From UBA3910 sp002391465 (GTDB lineage: Bacteria > Bacillota > Limnochordia > Darwinibacteriales > Darwinibacteriaceae): 64,000 bases of DNA. The notes under the pieces were generated by a model, which worked only from the letters and a program-made list of their open reading frames with translations, ran no database searches and had not been told where the DNA came from. The position numbers were made by a program, and so were the translations under genes. Of this stretch, positions 9,009 to 16,897 are shown one piece after another. The DNA is taken from positions 124,001 to 188,000 of the forward strand of contig JASGVS010000043.1 of NCBI GenBank assembly GCA_030054835.1, in the 5' to 3' direction. Numbering within the stretch: the first letter of the stretch is position 1; each line of letters opens with the position of its first letter.

Positions 9009-9111
9009 CTTTTCCCTGCAGGGCATTGGCTCCCTTCCTCGAACTGAATAACAAAGTCTCCTGAAACGGGTCAGAAGTCGCAGCTAATATGCACCTGAGG
9101 GAGTTGGGGAT

Positions 9112-9543
9112 ATGTCTCAGATCGCGGAGGAGAACATTACTCTTAAGTTGGTTAAACCAGAGAGATGCCGTGTTCTGTACCAGATTATTAAACGGGGTAC
9201 ACCCATTGGCGAGCTTGCATTGGATCAGATTGCTTGGCGCAGCGGTGAAGCGGAGTTGAAGATCACTATTTATGAAGAAAGGCACCATAGCCAAGGCTAT
9301 GGTACCACGGCCATTCTTGCCCTTTTGGAAGAGGCTTTTTTCCGGATGAACTTGAGGCGCATTTACCTTCGAGTTCACGCCAGTAACACCATCGCCATGC
9401 GCTGCTACAAGAAGGTGGGCTTCAAAAAGGAGGGCCGCCTGGAAAGGCGCACCGGCGGGGACACCCGGGAGATTATTTACCTCATGGGCCTGAGCAAACA
9501 GGAGTTTCTGGCCAATGGGGAAGGGGAACCTCAAGCTGTTTAG
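9112..9543 (+). CDS. GNAT family N-acetyltransferase
   Basis: A 143-residue protein of the RimJ/RimL-like acetyltransferase type. The acetyl-CoA loop is seen as HHSQGYGTTAILALLEEAF (about residues 59-77), followed by the strand NLRRIYLRVHASNTIAMRCYKKVGFKKEGRL typical of the GNAT C-terminal half. The ATG follows GAGGGAGTTGGGGAT. The target amine is unknown. A strong terminator starts within its stop codon, so it closes the transcript that begins upstream, and the ExbB gene after it starts a new one. Confidence 0.88.
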   Translation: MSQIAEENITLKLVKPERCRVLYQIIKRGTPIGELALDQIAWRSGEAELKITIYEERHHSQGYGTTAILALLEEAFFRMNLRRIYLRVHASNTIAMRCYKKVGFKKEGRLERRTGGDTREIIYLMGLSKQEFLANGEGEPQAV

Positions 9544-9573
9544 AACCGCATTTTTGCGGTTCTTTTCTTTTAT
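9542..9573 (+). terminator. Intrinsic terminator after GNAT gene
   Basis: A perfect 9-bp stem, AGAACCGCA at 9542-9550 and TGCGGTTCT at 9555-9563, with a TTTT loop, leads into TTTCTTTTAT. It separates the sigF-PHP-GNAT transcript from the exbB gene. Confidence 0.88.
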
Positions 9574-9616
9574 CCCCCACAATGGGCATGTCCACTCGAA
9601 TCTTATAACGTAACTG

Positions 9617-9645
9617 TTCACTGGCAAGGATTTTACAGGTATATG
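9617..9645 (+). promoter_or_regulatory. Possible sigma-A promoter for exbB-exbD-tonB
   Basis: TTCACT at 9617-9622 and TATATG at 9640-9645 are 17 bases apart, 54 bases ahead of the exbB ATG and after a strong terminator, where a new promoter is expected. Each hexamer matches consensus at four of six positions. Confidence 0.35.
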
Positions 9646-9698
9646 TCGAACTGGTAAAGGTGAATTTTACTCAGCTCAAGTAAATGGAGGGGTAATTT

Positions 9699-10313
9699 AT
9701 GCTTGAAATCATCAAACTAGGCGGCCCAGTTATGATTCCGCTGCTATTGTGCTCCGTCTTTGCGTTAGCCATCGGGATTGAGAGGTTGTGGTATCTGCTC
9801 CGTTGCAGAATCGATACCGAGGAACTAATGGAAGAGGTCAGCCTGTCGCTTGGCCAAGGCAAGCTGTTGGAAGCGATGCAGATCGCGAAAAAGGCCCGTG
9901 GTCCGGTGGCTGCAGTACTCGCTGCTGGCATAGCACATTATGATAAGGATCCCGAAACTATCAGTAAACATATGCAGGTCGTTGGCGAACAGGAAGTATT
10001 TAAAATGGAGCGGCGCCTCGGTATTCTGGAAATGATCAGCATGATTTCTCCTCTGCTTGGTATCTTGGGTACCGTTACCGGAATCATTCAGAGCTTCAAC
10101 GTCCTTTCCGCCTTGGAAGGAGTAGGACATGCCGGTGCCTTGAGTGCTGGTATCGCGGAAGCCCTCATTACTACTGCTGCAGGACTGATTATTGCCATTC
10201 CAACTGTGGCTTTAAACGCCTATCTCAACGGTATTGTTAACGCCCAGGTAGCTGAGTTGAATAGAAGATCTAACCAAATTCTCGATCTTCTCACTGCAAG
10301 GGGTGAAGTCTAA
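9699..10313 (+). CDS. exbB: MotA/TolQ/ExbB proton channel family protein
   Basis: A 204-residue membrane protein with one N-terminal helix (about 10-30), a cytosolic loop (about 35-105), and two further helices (about 115-135 and 150-175) forming the MotA_ExbB domain, with the conserved ISPLLGILGTVTGII segment. With ExbD it forms a proton-driven motor that powers TonB or Tol systems. The ATG has GGAGGGG ahead. Its stop overlaps the exbD ATG (TAATG). Size and the following exbD and tonB argue against flagellar MotA, which is larger. Confidence 0.9.
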   Translation: MLEIIKLGGPVMIPLLLCSVFALAIGIERLWYLLRCRIDTEELMEEVSLSLGQGKLLEAMQIAKKARGPVAAVLAAGIAHYDKDPETISKHMQVVGEQEVFKMERRLGILEMISMISPLLGILGTVTGIIQSFNVLSALEGVGHAGALSAGIAEALITTAAGLIIAIPTVALNAYLNGIVNAQVAELNRRSNQILDLLTARGEV

Positions 10314-10714
10314 TGAATTTCCGCCGGACCAAGCAGTTTAACCGCGGCCCGGACATTGTTTCCATGATCGACGTTGTGTTCTTTCTCCTCGTCTTTTTCA
10401 TGGTTTTCTTTACGCTAAGAACGACGCCCGTGGGCCTCGATGTGGAACTACCCAAAGCAGTTTCGGGCAGTGCTCAGAATACTACGAACATCGAGGTGTT
10501 GGTAGACAAGTCCGGTGTCTTTTATGTAGCTGGGAAGCCTGTTAGCGGTAACGAACTCAGTTCCTATGTGGGGGATCGTCTCAAGGTTAACCCTGATCTT
10601 TTCGTGATCGTCAAAGCTGACAAAGCTGCTCGCTACGAACACGTTGTGGAAGCATTGGATCACATCCGCGGAGTGGGTGGCTATCGACTGGGTTTGGCAG
10701 TCCAGAAGGATTAG
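10313..10714 (+). CDS. exbD: ExbD/TolR family biopolymer transport protein
   Basis: A 133-residue protein with a short cytosolic N-terminus, one transmembrane helix (about 17-37) and a periplasmic-type domain. The helix carries the conserved proton-carrying aspartate, D20, in SMIDVVFF. The C-terminal half (KVNPDLFVIVKADKAARYEHVVEALDHIRG) is the typical ExbD fold. It is the ion-coupling partner of the preceding exbB and is translationally coupled to it. Confidence 0.92.
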   Translation: MNFRRTKQFNRGPDIVSMIDVVFFLLVFFMVFFTLRTTPVGLDVELPKAVSGSAQNTTNIEVLVDKSGVFYVAGKPVSGNELSSYVGDRLKVNPDLFVIVKADKAARYEHVVEALDHIRGVGGYRLGLAVQKD

Positions 10715-10732
10715 GCGAAAGGAGAGAGGCCA

Positions 10733-11668
10733 GTGTTTAACCCCTATGGAGATGGGCCGGGCTTAAATCGCTTTCTCTTGGTATCAGTGCTTCTGCACGC
10801 ACTGCTTTTTGTTGTGCTACCCAGCGTTGAGTCCGTGTTCGAGCCAAATCTGCCCAGCATGGCCGGGGGCGGAGTGGTTCAGATCATGCACGTGGAGAGT
10901 TCCGCAGTTGCCCGTCAGTCTCCTATCGTCGATCCCCAATCCCAGTTCACTACGCCTAGGGTAACGGAACCGAGGCCTAGGCCTGAAGTGGAAGAGCCGG
11001 AGACTACGCCTGAGGAGGCAGTGGCATCTACCCAAGAACCTGAAGCGGAAGAGATAGAAGTCGAGGTGGGTGTTGAAAGGGGACAACCCGTATCGCCCGA
11101 ACCTCCCACAGTACCTGAACCAACCGTAAGGGAAACCCCCAGCTCGGAAGAACCGGGGGAACTTTTGACCAGCCCAGACGGGCCTGAAGTTGTAGTAGAT
11201 ACGGAAGAGTTGGAACCAGAGCCCTCTGAACAGGAGACCGAGCCAGGAGGCATCAGTGGCTCTGGTACGGGTGCAGCAGGAGAAGATGATCAGGGTGGAG
11301 CCAGCGAATCGGGTGAAGGGGAAGCTGAATCAGCACCGCCTATTCCAGCGCCTCCTGCCAGTGGAAACTCAATCTACCCAGGCGGTGGCGGACCCGTGTT
11401 TCCAAAAGATGCAGCCCACACCAGGCTTGAAGGATCGGTGGGTGTGATTGTTCATGTTTCTACCGATGGAAGACTCCTTGATTTCTTCATAGTGTTTCCC
11501 TCAGGCGATGCGTTTCTAGATGATTATGTGCGTAATTACATGGAAAGGGATTGGCGTCCCATACCGTTAGAACTTGATTATTCCATGAATATGACCATTA
11601 TTTTCCGTGATTTCAACACTCACATTGAGTATGGCGAAATTCAGTGGCTGAATGTGAATGAACCGTAA
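10733..11668 (+). CDS. TonB-like energy transducer with long acidic Pro/Glu linker
   Basis: A 311-residue protein with the three-part TonB plan. Residues 1-40 hold an N-terminal membrane anchor (FLLVSVLLHALLFVVLP; the S and H in SVLLHA match the TonB anchor motif). Residues about 60-215 form a low-complexity linker rich in Pro, Glu, Ser and Thr. Residues about 223-305 form a TonB C-terminal domain (FPKDAAHTRLEGSVGVIV, then a WRPIP-type end). The GTG start follows AAAGGAGAGAGG. With ExbB-ExbD it should couple the inner-membrane proton gradient to an outer structure. No TonB-dependent receptor gene lies in this window. The linker is notably acidic, unlike the Lys-Pro linker of many TonB proteins. 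Confidence 0.82.
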   Translation: MFNPYGDGPGLNRFLLVSVLLHALLFVVLPSVESVFEPNLPSMAGGGVVQIMHVESSAVARQSPIVDPQSQFTTPRVTEPRPRPEVEEPETTPEEAVASTQEPEAEEIEVEVGVERGQPVSPEPPTVPEPTVRETPSSEEPGELLTSPDGPEVVVDTEELEPEPSEQETEPGGISGSGTGAAGEDDQGGASESGEGEAESAPPIPAPPASGNSIYPGGGGPVFPKDAAHTRLEGSVGVIVHVSTDGRLLDFFIVFPSGDAFLDDYVRNYMERDWRPIPLELDYSMNMTIIFRDFNTHIEYGEIQWLNVNEP

Positions 11669-11684
11669 AGGAGGGTGGAGACAA

Positions 11685-13697
11685 ATGCGAAGGCGAAGAT
11701 CCTTGGCTGTGTTGACGATGTTTTTAATTGCATCAGTTCTGCTCACAGTTGGGGCGGAGGCTGCTAATATAGAGCTGCGGAACGAGTACATCCGCATTGT
11801 AGTAAACGACCGCGACACAGACAAGGGACGGTTTGCTGTTGGCACCACAGGGGGTGACCCGAACCGAGACACCGATCAGAACAAGCATTTGATCTACGGC
11901 GGTGACGACCCCTGGACTTCCTATACCACCATCAGGGTCGGCCGGCAGAACTACGTGTTCGGAGGCGCGACCGAAAGAAGGGCTGGTTACCGCGGCCAGT
12001 ATGGGAAGATGTTGGAACCACCCACGTTGGTTGACGGAACCATTCGCAGCTGCTGGGAGATTGGTCCACTGAAGGTCTGGCAGATCCTATCCATCACAAG
12101 GGGTTCAACCACGGGCTTGATGGACACGGCCAGGATTGAATACCATATTGAAAACACAAGTAACCTTTCCCATTTTGTCGGAGTGCGTTTGATGCTCGAC
12201 ACCATGCTCGGCTCCAATGATGGTGCTCCCTTTAGGGTGGATGACAGACAGATTGACTCCGATACGGTGTATCGCGGTCAGGATGTACCCCAATTGTGGT
12301 TGGCGTTTGATTCTTTGACCGACCCCCAAGTTATTTCCCAGGGTACATTGACGGCAGCGGACATCACACCGCCCGATGAGGTGTATTTCACCAATTGGGG
12401 AAGTTTGGCAGACAACGTCTGGGACTTTGACTATACACCGGGACGCGATTTCCTCCGAGCTGGAGAGTACTCCCTGGACAGCGCCATAGCGATCTTTTGG
12501 AATGAAAAGCCTTTGGCCCCGGGCGAGTCCCGTAGTTATGTCTCATACTATGGATTAGGCGGTGTAACTATTGCCCCGGGTGATCTATTTGTCGGACTTC
12601 ATTCGCCCAAGCAGGTAACCGCCGATCCTGAGAGAATTGATACATTCCCCATCACCGCTTACATACAGAACACGGGTGAGGGAGAGGCTTTGGATGTAAC
12701 GGCGGAACTGAAACTACCTAAAGGTTTGACCCTCGTCGGTGGTCAAGCCAAAGCCAACTTAGGTGACCTGCCTGTTGGGGAAATTACTCAGATTTCTTGG
12801 CAGGTATGGGCAGATGGAAGTGTTGACGATGTGCTCACCTACCGAGTAGAAGTGGCTGCGGAGAATAGCGACCCCAATGCCGCTGAAGAAAGAATTACAG
12901 TAGTCAGCCCAGCCCAATTGAAGGTGTCATTTGCAGTACCGGAGAGGCTGCAGGTAAAGGAAGAGAAGTATGAACCGGCTAGCTTTGAAGTGAAGGCAAC
13001 CATCCGCAACGAAGGGGGAGAGGCAGCTCTGGGGACCATTCTTGAGCTCAGTCATCCCTTCTCAGAACTGTTGAAAAAGGACAGTCAGAAAAGGTTTCTC
13101 CCCATAATCGAACCGGGTGAACAAGTAACATCCACTTGGGTGGTGCGGCCTATCGATGGTTTTCGCGGCGGCAATCTCTATTACAGCCTGAACATAGAAA
13201 TGGGAGGCAAGAAGCAACCAGCCGTGAACCGCTCCACACACCTTCCCGATCTTGTGCCCAAGGTCTGGATCGGCCAACCCAAGTTCACCGGCAGCAGCCT
13301 GAGGGCGGGTGGACGATTCCAGGTTCCTATCTGGGCTACCAACATTCCGTCCCTGGCCATCGCTGAATTGGAGTTGGTTTTTGATCCGGAGTTTGTGGAG
13401 ATTACAGGCGGTTCTTTAGATATTTCCCAAGGAACGCTGTTTGCAGCTGAGGGAAGCACTTGGGTTATACCTAGAGTTTTCAATGATACGGGCAGTGTTG
13501 TTGGCTTCCAAGGACGCTGGAACGATGAAGCTCTGTCTCAGCTCAGCCACGGCACCCTGTTTACAGTTCATTTCAAGGCTAAACAGCCAGGCTTGACTGC
13601 CCTTCAACTCAAGCATGTAGTACTGCGGGATAGCGAAGGGAATCTGATAGATTGCGAGATCCAACACGGAGAGATGATTATTCAACCGGAGGAGTAA
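11685..13697 (+). CDS. Secreted protein with CARDB-like and C-terminal cohesin-like domains
   Basis: A 670-residue exported protein. A signal peptide covers residues 1-26 (four arginines, then a hydrophobic core ending AEA). Residues about 28-310 form a beta-rich domain I do not recognise. Two stretches at about 315-525 look like CARDB/DUF11-type repeats (ITAYIQNTGEGEALDVTAEL; EVKATIRNEGGEAALGTILEL). Residues about 535-668 have the cohesin pattern (RAGGRFQVPIWATNIP, LELVFDPEFVEI, then a GTLFTVHFKAKQPG strand). The ATG at 11685 is chosen because AAAGGAGGG precedes it by about 10 bases; an upstream ATG at 11658 lies inside tonB. Role unknown; the context suggests a cell-surface function tied to the ExbBD-TonB set. 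Confidence 0.7.
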   Translation: MRRRRSLAVLTMFLIASVLLTVGAEAANIELRNEYIRIVVNDRDTDKGRFAVGTTGGDPNRDTDQNKHLIYGGDDPWTSYTTIRVGRQNYVFGGATERRAGYRGQYGKMLEPPTLVDGTIRSCWEIGPLKVWQILSITRGSTTGLMDTARIEYHIENTSNLSHFVGVRLMLDTMLGSNDGAPFRVDDRQIDSDTVYRGQDVPQLWLAFDSLTDPQVISQGTLTAADITPPDEVYFTNWGSLADNVWDFDYTPGRDFLRAGEYSLDSAIAIFWNEKPLAPGESRSYVSYYGLGGVTIAPGDLFVGLHSPKQVTADPERIDTFPITAYIQNTGEGEALDVTAELKLPKGLTLVGGQAKANLGDLPVGEITQISWQVWADGSVDDVLTYRVEVAAENSDPNAAEERITVVSPAQLKVSFAVPERLQVKEEKYEPASFEVKATIRNEGGEAALGTILELSHPFSELLKKDSQKRFLPIIEPGEQVTSTWVVRPIDGFRGGNLYYSLNIEMGGKKQPAVNRSTHLPDLVPKVWIGQPKFTGSSLRAGGRFQVPIWATNIPSLAIAELELVFDPEFVEITGGSLDISQGTLFAAEGSTWVIPRVFNDTGSVVGFQGRWNDEALSQLSHGTLFTVHFKAKQPGLTALQLKHVVLRDSEGNLIDCEIQHGEMIIQPEE

Positions 13698-13709
13698 GGA
13701 GGTTCTTTC

Positions 13710-14843
13710 ATGAACAGGAAACGAATTGTGTACGCCCTGCTTAGTATCATGCTGCTGAACCTAGCTGCATCCGCTACTGCTGCGGCAAGGCCGGTGGATG
13801 TACCGGTAGACCACTGGGCGTATCTGGCGGTAAGCACAGTGTTGAGCCGGGACCTGATGAGCGTTTTTGAGGATGGGAGCTTTAAAGGCAGCGAGCCCGC
13901 AGACCGCTACACTTTAGCCAATGCCCTTTACCTGCTTTTGGAGCAGATAAAGGCAGCGCAGAAGAGCGAAGAGTCGTCTGTTTTGTCCCAGATCACTGAC
14001 CTGTCTACCAGCTTTGAGAAGGATCTAGGACAATGGTACGCTGACCGGGAAGCACTCCAGGGCGAGCTGATACTTATTCAGGAGCAGGCCGTTGCCCTTG
14101 AAGAACGCTTGTCCCGTGTAATTGAGGCACAGCAGGAAAGTAGTTCTGAACAGGATCTCCAGATTAAGGAACTGCAGACGCAGTTAGCAGCTTTGGATTT
14201 CAATATCAGTGAGATACTGGATGTCCTCGGCGCAATAGACGTTCAAGTTCGTGATCACGGAGACTCCTTGGTCGATAAGGACGAACTGCTGAACAACCTT
14301 GTGGATGCACTCATTACCCTTGACAATCAGCTCTTTGATCAGGAGATAGCCCTAGAAGATTTGGAGCTGCGTCTTGGTAATCTCGCTGCTGAGAAAACCC
14401 TTGGTTTTGCCCAGTTGGAGGATACAGACGCAGAACTTGCCGAACAGATCGCTGCGCTGGAGAACCTAAACAAGCAGCTAGAGGCAGATCTACGGTCTGT
14501 GGCCGGTCTTTTGAGGCAGGAAAGCCAAAAGAGGGATGATTTGAGTTCGGATCTGAGCGCCCGTTTAGCCTCGATGGAGGCCAGCATTTCTGAACTTCGC
14601 GAAGATAAGAGCGTCCTGGAGGAAGTGCGCCAAACGGTAAGTGGTGATATACAGGCGCAGATCAATGCATCCCTTATTCGGGAGCAGCGTTTAGAACGCC
14701 AAATCAAGGAACTCCAAGAGGAGTTTGAAGCCTACAAGGAGAGCTCGGAGACGGAGCTCAAATCTGCAAAGACTATGACGATGATTGCCTTGGCTTTGGC
14801 GGCCATTGGAGCTGTAGTTGGCGTTATAGGTATGGGTAATTAA
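13710..14843 (+). CDS. SLH-domain coiled-coil protein with C-terminal hydrophobic anchor (Omp-alpha-like)
   Basis: A 377-residue exported protein. It has a signal peptide (1-27), one SLH domain (about 28-82: VPVDHWAYLAVSTVLSRDLM, then RYTLANALYLLLEQI), a long predicted coiled coil (about 85-350, rich in Leu, Glu, Gln, with regular heptad spacing) and a C-terminal hydrophobic stretch (about 352-375, MTMIALALAAIGAVVGVIGM) ending at the terminus. This plan matches Omp-alpha of Thermotoga and the SLH/coiled-coil part of OmpM, which tie peptidoglycan to the outer membrane. No beta-barrel follows the coil. It sits 12 bases after the cohesin-like gene and ends in a strong terminator. Confidence 0.75.
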   Translation: MNRKRIVYALLSIMLLNLAASATAAARPVDVPVDHWAYLAVSTVLSRDLMSVFEDGSFKGSEPADRYTLANALYLLLEQIKAAQKSEESSVLSQITDLSTSFEKDLGQWYADREALQGELILIQEQAVALEERLSRVIEAQQESSSEQDLQIKELQTQLAALDFNISEILDVLGAIDVQVRDHGDSLVDKDELLNNLVDALITLDNQLFDQEIALEDLELRLGNLAAEKTLGFAQLEDTDAELAEQIAALENLNKQLEADLRSVAGLLRQESQKRDDLSSDLSARLASMEASISELREDKSVLEEVRQTVSGDIQAQINASLIREQRLERQIKELQEEFEAYKESSETELKSAKTMTMIALALAAIGAVVGVIGMGN

Positions 14844-14863
14844 CGAGTATCGTCTGGTAATGA

Positions 14864-14889
14864 CGGGGTGGCTGAGCCACCCCGTTTTT
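14864..14889 (+). terminator. Strong intrinsic terminator closing the envelope block
   Basis: A perfect 9-bp stem, CGGGGTGGC at 14864-14872 and GCCACCCCG at 14876-14884, with a TGA loop, is followed by TTTTT. It separates the exbB-to-SLH transcript from spoVA. Confidence 0.92.
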
Positions 14890-14945
14890 GTATACTTTCT
14901 CCTTTTTCCAGCATAATAAGAAAGGCTGAAGGAAGGGGAGATTAT

Positions 14946-15386
14946 ATGCAGCCAGAGGAATATCAACAGCTCGTTTTGCACAACTCACCCCGACGTCCGC
15001 TTGTCAAAAATACTATCATGGCTTTTTTGACCGGCGGTCTCTTTTGCCTTTTAGGCCAAGTGTTCTTGGATATCGCCACGATTATCGAAAGAACGGAAAT
15101 GGAAGCGGCTGCGGTCACTTTGGCCGCAATGATCCTGGTCGGCACCATTCTTACCGGTTTGGGCGTTTATGATGAAATCGCCGAAATCGGGGGAGCGGGC
15201 GCAGCAGTGCCCATCACTGGATTCGCAAACACGGTCACGTCAGCAGCCATGGAATTTCGGCGGGAAGGTTTTCTAACTGGAATGGGATCCAAAATTTTCA
15301 TTATTGCGGGGCCAGTCATTGTCTACGGTATCCTCTCCGGTTTCATTGTTGCCCTGACTAAAGCCCTCCTCACGGGGTTGTTGTAA
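14946..15386 (+). CDS. spoVAC: Stage V sporulation protein AC
   Basis: A 146-residue membrane protein with about four hydrophobic segments and family landmarks near the N-terminus (NSPRRPLVKNTIMAFLTGGLFCLLGQ) and middle (GAGAAVPITGFANTVTSAAMEF). SpoVAC is part of the SpoVA channel for calcium-dipicolinate uptake into the spore and release at germination. The ATG at 14946 has GAAGGGGAG ahead and is preferred over an upstream in-frame ATG in the terminator. It opens a minimal spoVAC-AD-AE operon; spoVAA, AB, AF and an AEA gene are not present nearby. Confidence 0.94.
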   Translation: MQPEEYQQLVLHNSPRRPLVKNTIMAFLTGGLFCLLGQVFLDIATIIERTEMEAAAVTLAAMILVGTILTGLGVYDEIAEIGGAGAAVPITGFANTVTSAAMEFRREGFLTGMGSKIFIIAGPVIVYGILSGFIVALTKALLTGLL

Positions 15387-15388
15387 CA

Positions 15389-16402
15389 ATGGCGCGGTTG
15401 GAAAATAGGTTAGGCAAACAAACAGTAACCTTTACATCCCGCCCCCGTATCCACTGCAGCTACACTATCGTCGGGCCGAGCGAGGGAAACGGTCCCCACG
15501 CCTTGGAGTTCCAGGAGATCCTGCAGGATGATATGCTGCACCAAAAGACTCCGGAACAAGCGGAGCGGCTTATGCTGGAAATGGCCATTGAGAAAGCATT
15601 GGCTGCCGGTCAGCTTAAAGCGGACGATCTGCATTTTTTTGTCGCGGGTGATCTACTCAACCAGATTATCACTTCTACGTTTGCTGCCCGCAGTTGCGGT
15701 GTCCCGTTTTTAGGCGTGTATGGCGCCTGTTCAACCTTTTTGGAGGCAATGGGTTTGGCGGGCGTGCTGTTGCAGGGAGGGTTTGCCACAAGAGTACTTG
15801 TTGCTACAGCCAGCCATTACCAAACGGCGGAAAGGCAGTTTCGTTACCCCTTAGAGCTGAACGTGCAGCACACGGAAACCAATCAACACACAGTAACGGG
15901 TGCCGCCGCGGCAGTAATCTCCCACGAAGGTGACGGGCCCAGCCTAACCCATGCGACCTTTGGTACGGTGGTGGATTGGGGCATGAAAAACGTGTTTGAT
16001 ATGGGCAGTGCCATGGCGCCGGCCGCGTTTAACACCATTAAACAGCACTTGGAGGACACAGGCCGGAACTTAGAAGATTACGACCTCATTCTCACGGGCG
16101 ATTTGGGCAGACAGGGGAGCAAGATGCTTCGAATCCTCTTACAAAAGGAAAACTACACTGGACTCGATAGGCTGGAAGATGGGGGAGCCCAGATTTACAG
16201 CCATAGGCAAAAAATTGGGGCGGGGGGCAGCGGGACCGCCTGTGTCGCAGTGATGACCTTGGGCTATCTCCTTAACAAACTAAAAACAGGCAGGATAAGA
16301 CGTGCACTGGTTATTGCAACCGGTGCTCTGTTGAGCACTGTCTCCGCGGCCCAGGGCGAATCCATCCCCTGTATAGCCCACGCCATTTCGCTGGAAGGGT
16401 AG
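15389..16402 (+). CDS. spoVAD: Stage V sporulation protein AD
   Basis: A 337-residue thiolase-fold protein that binds dipicolinic acid on the spore inner membrane. Family landmarks are visible: GDLLNQIITSTFAAR, PFLGVYGACSTF (the remnant of the thiolase cysteine site), TGAAAAVI and GAGGSGTACVAVM. Length is the usual 335-340. It starts 2 bases after the spoVAC stop and is followed by spoVAE, so it belongs to one operon. Confidence 0.95.
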   Translation: MARLENRLGKQTVTFTSRPRIHCSYTIVGPSEGNGPHALEFQEILQDDMLHQKTPEQAERLMLEMAIEKALAAGQLKADDLHFFVAGDLLNQIITSTFAARSCGVPFLGVYGACSTFLEAMGLAGVLLQGGFATRVLVATASHYQTAERQFRYPLELNVQHTETNQHTVTGAAAAVISHEGDGPSLTHATFGTVVDWGMKNVFDMGSAMAPAAFNTIKQHLEDTGRNLEDYDLILTGDLGRQGSKMLRILLQKENYTGLDRLEDGGAQIYSHRQKIGAGGSGTACVAVMTLGYLLNKLKTGRIRRALVIATGALLSTVSAAQGESIPCIAHAISLEG

Positions 16403-16412
16403 GGACGTTGCT

Positions 16413-16763
16413 ATGCAGTACCTGATTGCTTTTGTCACAGGAGGACTGATCTGTGCTTTGGCTCAGGTTATACTCGATACAACAAATCTCAAAGCTGCCC
16501 ATATTCTTGTGGCCCTAGTATGCCTTGGAGCACTCCTGAACGGAGTGGGGTTGTATGAACCGTTTCAAAAGTTCGCTGGAGCGGGGGCACTTGTTCCAGT
16601 CCTGGGCTTTGGAAGTTCGATTACAAAAGGCATGCTGGCAGAGGCTGAGCGACTTGGGTGGGAGGGGCTTTTCACGGGAGCCTTTGAGATAACCGGTCTC
16701 GGCCTAGCTGCCTCAGTTGTGTTCAGCTCGTTAACCGCTCTACTGAGACAGCCGAAAAAGTGA
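16413..16763 (+). CDS. spoVAE: Stage V sporulation protein AE (AEB-type)
   Basis: A 116-residue hydrophobic protein with about four membrane segments; the motif KFAGAGALVPVLGFGSSITKGML is shared with SpoVAC, as expected for these related channel subunits. It completes the three-gene core of the SpoVA channel seen in many clostridia. An intrinsic terminator follows 11 bases after the stop. Confidence 0.94.
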   Translation: MQYLIAFVTGGLICALAQVILDTTNLKAAHILVALVCLGALLNGVGLYEPFQKFAGAGALVPVLGFGSSITKGMLAEAERLGWEGLFTGAFEITGLGLAASVVFSSLTALLRQPKK

Positions 16764-16773
16764 AGAGAAGCAC

Positions 16774-16815
16774 AATCCCCGGCCAGTACAGAGGGTATCC
16801 GGGGATTCTTTTATT
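16774..16815 (+). terminator. Terminator after spoVA operon
   Basis: A 9-bp stem, AATCCCCGG at 16774-16782 and CCGGGGATT at 16799-16807, with a 16-base loop, is followed by CTTTTATT. It separates the spoVA operon from the chemotaxis genes. Confidence 0.82.
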
Positions 16816-16897
16816 CCTCTTTCCGGAAGGAAAACATTCCCACGAGTAGAAGTATCAAGAGAGCTTGTACGTGCGGGATTTGGAAAAGGGGGATCTT

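Noticed and set aside
8947..9627. A 226-codon open frame on the minus strand opposite the GNAT gene
   Set aside because: It is antisense to a clear GNAT gene, crosses the terminator and has no recognisable domain or ribosome site.
9699..10714. exbB-exbD as flagellar motAB
   Set aside because: The first protein is too short and has the TolQ/ExbB plan, the second lacks an OmpA peptidoglycan-binding domain, and a tonB-like gene follows.
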